Assembly (NCBI GenBank): GCA_002825515.1
Contig: PJET01000074.1
Location: 1 to 8,743 of the forward strand
DNA from: Candidatus Thorarchaeota archaeon MP11T_1
Lineage (GTDB): Archaea; Asgardarchaeota; Thorarchaeia; Thorarchaeales; Thorarchaeaceae
Reading direction: 5' to 3'
DNA length: 8,743 bases
The position numbers and the translations under genes are program-made. The notes beneath the pieces were generated by a model, which did no database searches, was not told the origin of the DNA, and was given only the letters and a program-made list of their open reading frames with translations. Below are positions 6,153 through 8,743 of the stretch, in pieces; position 1 is the first letter of the stretch, and each line of letters starts with the position of its first letter.

Positions 6153-7040
6153 TTAGTGTCCCTCCATTGGATGTGTCAAGTATGTGACCTTCAAGTCCTT
6201 CGTAATTACCGCAGTACTCCGTCGGGCAGCCCAACACTGCACAGCAACACCAACAGGTAGACTGGCTGGATGTCGCATCGCATAGTCGACCTTTACTCCC
6301 AGTACTGTGGTCTTTCCTCCAAGGCCCATAGGACCTATGCCTGTTGAGTTGATAGCATCAAAGAGCTCTTCTTCAATCTTAGCGACTTCGGGCTCTGGAT
6401 GTTTATCATCAAGGGGTCGGAGTAGTTGCTGTTTTGCTATCTTGATAGCTATGTCAGAGCCGCCTCCAATACCGACACCGATGATATTGGGAGAGCAGGC
6501 TTTGCCCATATATGAGAGAGCATTATCAACAACGAGCTTTTTGACACCAGCGAGTCCGACTCCTGGTTTCAGCATTCCGACGATACAGACGTTCTCACTA
6601 CCTCCTCCCTTCGGAAATGCAGTGATTTCGACAGAATCACCATCAACAACCTCCCAGTTTATCCATGGAATCTTTACTCCAGTATTGTCACCGGAGTTGC
6701 CACCTACAATTGGATTGACTGCATTTGGCCGGATTGGGATCTCAGCAGTGGCCTTTCTGCTGGCGTTGGTGAGGGCTTCCTTGATTTCCTCCGTGAAGGG
6801 GAACTTGGCTCCAACTTTGACATAGAATATCATAATTCCTGTATCTTGGCACATTGGAACACCGGTAGCTGCAATCTCCAGATTTGTAAGAATAGCAGAG
6901 AGCTGGGTCTTTGCGGTTGCATCTGTTTCATCCTTACTGGCTTTCTCTAGAGCTGCCTTGATGTCAGGTGGTAGCTCAGTGACGGCCATCTTCAACAGAC
7001 GAAATGTAGTATCATGAATTACTTGATACGGATCTTCCAT
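6153..7040 (-). CDS. fumA: Fumarate hydratase class I, alpha subunit (Fe-S catalytic domain)
   Basis: Alpha subunit that binds the catalytic 4Fe-4S cluster. Numbered from the chosen ATG (295 aa), the three cluster cysteines are C64 (MCQDTG), C182 (GKACSPNIIGVGIGGG) and C269 (VAVQCWAARRST). Other family blocks include NPIVGGNSGDNTG, AFPKGGGSEN and GIGPMGLGGKTTVLG. The frame stays open to a GTG at 7094 (313 aa), but that codon has no Shine-Dalgarno and the extra 18 residues do not resemble the family. The ATG at 7040 has AGAGG 8 nt upstream and gives the family's usual N-terminus (helical, DTTFRLLKMA) and length. The beta subunit starts 1 nt after the stop. The cluster is oxygen-labile, consistent with an anaerobic host. 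TtdA is the alternative; context favours fumarase. Confidence 0.93.
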   Translation of the reverse strand: MEDPYQVIHDTTFRLLKMAVTELPPDIKAALEKASKDETDATAKTQLSAILTNLEIAATGVPMCQDTGIMIFYVKVGAKFPFTEEIKEALTNASRKATAEIPIRPNAVNPIVGGNSGDNTGVKIPWINWEVVDGDSVEITAFPKGGGSENVCIVGMLKPGVGLAGVKKLVVDNALSYMGKACSPNIIGVGIGGGSDIAIKIAKQQLLRPLDDKHPEPEVAKIEEELFDAINSTGIGPMGLGGKTTVLGVKVDYAMRHPASLPVGVAVQCWAARRSTAVITKDLKVTYLTHPMEGH

Positions 7041-7048
7041 TTGATCAG

Positions 7049-7053
7049 CCTCT
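7049..7053 (-). promoter_or_regulatory. Ribosome binding site fixing the fumA start
   Basis: AGAGG on the minus strand is 8 nt upstream of ATG at 7040. The longer alternative GTG start at 7094 has only GC-rich sequence (CCGCGGCCT) before it, so this site decides for the shorter protein. Confidence 0.55.
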
Positions 7054-7152
7054 GAACCGTGAATTTGTGAGGTCCGAGGATTCGTCCCACACACAGGCCG
7101 CGGAAACCGACAAGTGCTTAATCTGTGTTCCTATCAAGACCAAAGACTATGA

Positions 7153-7160
7153 CTATATAC
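7153..7160. promoter_or_regulatory. Shared or plus-strand TATA-like box in the divergent fumA / peptidase region
   Basis: CTATATAC contains the self-complementary core TATATA. For the plus strand it lies about 35-40 nt before the peptidase start, giving a leader of roughly 10-15 nt. For the minus strand it would give a fumA leader of about 90 nt. Either or both uses are possible; no strong BRE is visible on either side. Confidence 0.35.
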
Positions 7161-7191
7161 TGGAGTGTTCTGAAGAAAATATAGAGAGTGA

Positions 7192-7677
7192 TTGGCGATG
7201 GTTCTCGACTTGACTGTGATGTCCATCAGTGTATTTCTGACTGTCAGTTCACTCCTTGTAATCTATTCGGTGTTGGATATCCGTGACCGCAGAGTGAGGA
7301 ACGAGATTGTATTTTTCGGAGCAGCTATGGGCTCCATTATTTTGATTCTCACGGAACATTTTGCGTATAACGCTGTACTTCATCTAGCTGCCCTATTACT
7401 AGTCATACCGATATCGTATATTCTGTTTAGGCTTGGCTCCATAGGAGGTGCTGATGCCAAGGTCTTGCTCACTGTTGCACTCTTGAGTCCAGGAGTAGAA
7501 TTTGGAGATTGGAGTCAACCAGTTCTAGAAGCCATCATTGGAATAGGTGGAGAAATATTTGTGATGCTTTTAGGAGGCTATCTCTTTTGGAAATACAAGG
7601 ACACAGACGGTACGCCTCCACTGATACCTATTCTTTTCATTGGGTATCTAGTTGTGCAGTCACTTGCGCTATTCTAG
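7192..7677 (+). CDS. A24-family prepilin peptidase-like membrane aspartic protease
   Basis: 161-aa polytopic membrane protein expected to cleave the leader of type IV pilin-like or archaellin precursors at the cytoplasmic face. About six hydrophobic segments are seen (roughly 11-28, 39-54, 60-79, 84-98, 112-132, 143-160). The first catalytic aspartate is D29 in YSVLDIRDRRVRN, the second D88 in GGADAK, the archaeal variant of GxGD. The C-terminal TPPLIPILFIGY also fits the family. It lacks the N-terminal methyltransferase domain of bacterial PilD, as expected for archaeal FlaK/PibD-type enzymes, and is at the short end of their range. The start is TTG at 7192 or ATG at 7198; no strong Shine-Dalgarno decides. 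No substrate gene is adjacent. Its stop shares the bases CTAG with the stop of the opposing KaiC-like gene. Confidence 0.82.
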   Translation: MAMVLDLTVMSISVFLTVSSLLVIYSVLDIRDRRVRNEIVFFGAAMGSIILILTEHFAYNAVLHLAALLLVIPISYILFRLGSIGGADAKVLLTVALLSPGVEFGDWSQPVLEAIIGIGGEIFVMLLGGYLFWKYKDTDGTPPLIPILFIGYLVVQSLALF

Positions 7678-8411
7678 ACTCTATTCTTGCTGGACTTTTT
7701 CTTTGAGGATATCTCAATTCCGGACTTCCCAATTGTGAAAGAATGAGCTTTCAGACTGTGTTTTGTCTGCTTCATTTTCCAAATCAGGAGTTCACGCTTG
7801 AGTGTACCACTCACTTCTGAAAGGTTGAGAGTGATTAATCCGTTTGTTATGAACTGCTCCACTCCAGCTCTGCTATGTGAGTCGGAATCCACAATCTCGC
7901 ATATCAAAAGAGATGTGACTTTTAATTCTCTCAATAGAGCACTGATTCTGAACAGCTCATTCCTTATTTGAGAGGGTTCATTGAAGCCGATTCCGAGTCC
8001 AGAAATACAATCAATCACAAGGCGCTTTGCATTTGTTTCTTGAACGGCCCTATAGATTTCTTCAGCAAATGTACCCATGTCGAATCCTCGACGAAGTGCA
8101 TATTTCTCAGATGTGGGTTGCCCAGCCTTACTTGATGCTGCATCAACGATAAACAATGTATTCTTGTCCTCAAGGTCGCTAAGGTCCCACCCAAACTGAG
8201 CAGCCTCAGCTCTAAGCTCATCTGGCCGAGTTTCTAAGGTGACAAAAAGACCTGGTTCGTTGTACTTGGTAGCACCAGAGTAGAGAAATTGCAGACCAAA
8301 GACTGTCTTTCCTGATCCAGTCTGTCCTGAGATTAATACCGTGCTACCTTCAATGATACCTCCATCGATAAGATCGTCAAAACCTTTGATTCCAGTCTTG
8401 ATGCGAGTCAT
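7674..8411 (-). CDS. KaiC-like RecA-superfamily ATPase, single domain
   Basis: Cytoplasmic P-loop ATPase of 245 aa from the KaiC/RadA-like group, common in archaea and usually linked to signalling or regulation. From ATG 8411 the order is: family entry motif TGIKGFDDLIDGG (6-18), Walker A GQTGSGKT (29-36), VTLETRP (57-63) where many relatives carry a catalytic Glu pair, Walker B LVID (131-134), SLLICEI (167-173), GVEQFITNGLI (183-193), and the KMKQTKHSLKAHSFTIGKSG region (212-230) typical of the family end. A short basic tail, SSKKKSSKNRV, follows. The frame is open to an ATG at 8486, but that would overlap the preceding gene; ATG 8411 has GTGAG 9 nt upstream, and ATG 8420 is a close alternative. 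It begins 13 nt after the Lrp-like gene, so the two are probably one operon. ArlH (FlaH) was considered and disfavoured. Confidence 0.88.
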   Translation of the reverse strand: MTRIKTGIKGFDDLIDGGIIEGSTVLISGQTGSGKTVFGLQFLYSGATKYNEPGLFVTLETRPDELRAEAAQFGWDLSDLEDKNTLFIVDAASSKAGQPTSEKYALRRGFDMGTFAEEIYRAVQETNAKRLVIDCISGLGIGFNEPSQIRNELFRISALLRELKVTSLLICEIVDSDSHSRAGVEQFITNGLITLNLSEVSGTLKRELLIWKMKQTKHSLKAHSFTIGKSGIEISSKKKSSKNRV

Positions 8412-8424
8412 ATGCTTCATCTCA

Positions 8425-8743
8425 CTAAGGATTTCCACTAATCTCCCAACCCTTTGTAACAGAGTTGATAGATGTGACTGTGGCATTCACTACATCCGGG
8501 GATTTACGGAGGGTTTCTGTCTTTATCTTCAGGTCTTCTTCATCAGCGCCCAGCATCAGAGCGTGGACCACCATAGGTTCGTCCTCAACAGCCACCCATA
8601 GATAGTGTTCTTCCTTGGCTAGCTCGTCCGCGAAGGTACGAGCTCTGTTTTTGCTGATGTCAGGAAGAATGTGACCACCAATCTCAATTCTCACCAGGGC
8701 TGAAACAGTATAACCCATGGCTTCTGGACTGACAAGTGCACAG
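8425..8743 (-). CDS. Partial Lrp/AsnC-type ligand-binding (RAM) domain protein
   Basis: The 5' end is off the right edge. The frame stays open from 8743 through the ATG at 8718, and the residues before that ATG (CALVSPEA) followed by MGYTVSALVRIEIGG fit the linker and first strand of an Lrp/AsnC RAM domain (family pattern: P-x-x-LGY-x-x-x-A-x-V). So the gene is probably longer, perhaps with an N-terminal helix-turn-helix outside the window; a stand-alone domain starting at 8718 (97 aa) cannot be excluded. The visible part continues with a helix (SKNRARTFADELAKE), a central strand (LWVAVEDEPMVVHALML), a second helix (DEEDLKIKTETLRKSPDV) and a last strand (ATVTSINS), giving the beta-alpha-beta-beta-alpha-beta order of RAM domains. 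RAM domains bind amino acids or other small effectors and drive oligomerisation. Its stop is 13 nt before the KaiC-like start. Confidence 0.65.
   Translation of the reverse strand, partial: CALVSPEAMGYTVSALVRIEIGGHILPDISKNRARTFADELAKEEHYLWVAVEDEPMVVHALMLGADEEDLKIKTETLRKSPDVVNATVTSINSVTKGWEISGNP

Noticed and set aside
6307..6825. Plus-strand open frame (172 codons) opposite fumA
   Set aside because: Antisense shadow of a highly conserved enzyme. Its proline- and serine-rich composition comes from reading glycine-rich codons on the other strand.
7041..7094. N-terminal extension of fumA from GTG 7094
   Set aside because: No Shine-Dalgarno at the GTG, residues unlike the fumarase family, and a good AGAGG site before ATG 7040.
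7674..8411. ArlH (FlaH), the archaellum KaiC-like ATPase, because a prepilin peptidase is adjacent
   Set aside because: The entry motif TGIKGFDDLIDGG and the C-terminal TKHSLKAHSF region match the broader KaiC-like group, and no other archaellum gene is present.
8412..8486. Extension of the KaiC-like protein back to ATG 8486
   Set aside because: It would overlap the end of the Lrp-like gene by about 60 nt, and the added residues precede the usual family start (RIKTGIKG). ATG 8411 or 8420 fits better.
1..8743. CRISPR arrays, tRNA/rRNA genes, insertion sequences, prophage or defence genes
   Set aside because: No direct-repeat arrays, cloverleaf-like sequences, transposase motifs or phage or defence protein signatures were seen on either strand.

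Overview
The window comes from an anaerobic archaeon. The evidence is a two-subunit class I (iron-sulfur) fumarase, a fused TfrB-type iron-sulfur protein like the methanogen thiol:fumarate reductase, a compact archaeal-style A24 prepilin peptidase, a single-domain KaiC-like ATPase and an Lrp/AsnC-type ligand-binding domain. Archaeal-type A/T-rich promoter boxes are present, and several genes have clear Shine-Dalgarno sequences, some ahead of TTG start codons. Moderate G+C and a PCI-like winged helix fused to a zinc ribbon would fit an Asgard lineage such as Thorarchaeia, but that placement is inference and no marker gene here proves it.

Layout. Positions 1-1556 (+ strand) hold the 3' end of a winged-helix/zinc-ribbon gene and, 21 nt later, a 422-residue protein of unknown family with a histidine-rich N-terminal region. 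A hairpin followed by a T-run on the minus strand (1662-1692) closes the next unit. Positions 1699-4962 (- strand) encode a tfrA-tfrB operon: a fumarate reductase/succinate dehydrogenase flavoprotein, then an iron-sulfur protein with one 2Fe-2S motif, two 4Fe-4S motifs and two HdrB-like cysteine domains. The 196-bp region 4963-5158 separates tfrA from a divergent small four-helix membrane protein (5159-5539, + strand). That gene converges, with 3 nt between stops, on the fumarase pair (5543-7040, - strand; alpha then beta, 1 nt apart). A second divergent region (7041-7191) leads to a prepilin peptidase-like protein (+ strand). Its stop overlaps tail-to-tail with that of a KaiC-like ATPase (- strand), which lies just downstream of the C-terminal domain of an Lrp/AsnC-type protein running off the right edge.

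How the genes fit together. Fumarase interconverts malate and fumarate and TfrAB interconverts fumarate and succinate, so the centre of the window is a malate-fumarate-succinate module. It could run reductively (fumarate as electron sink) or oxidatively. No membrane-anchor subunit lies beside tfrAB, and TfrB carries HdrB-like domains, so a soluble enzyme using thiols or another soluble carrier is likelier than a quinone-linked complex. The Lrp-like and KaiC-like genes probably form one regulatory or signalling operon. The peptidase has no pilin or archaellin gene beside it.

No tRNA, rRNA, CRISPR array, insertion sequence or long repeat was seen, and no gene-free stretch exceeds 300 bases (the longest is 196 bp).
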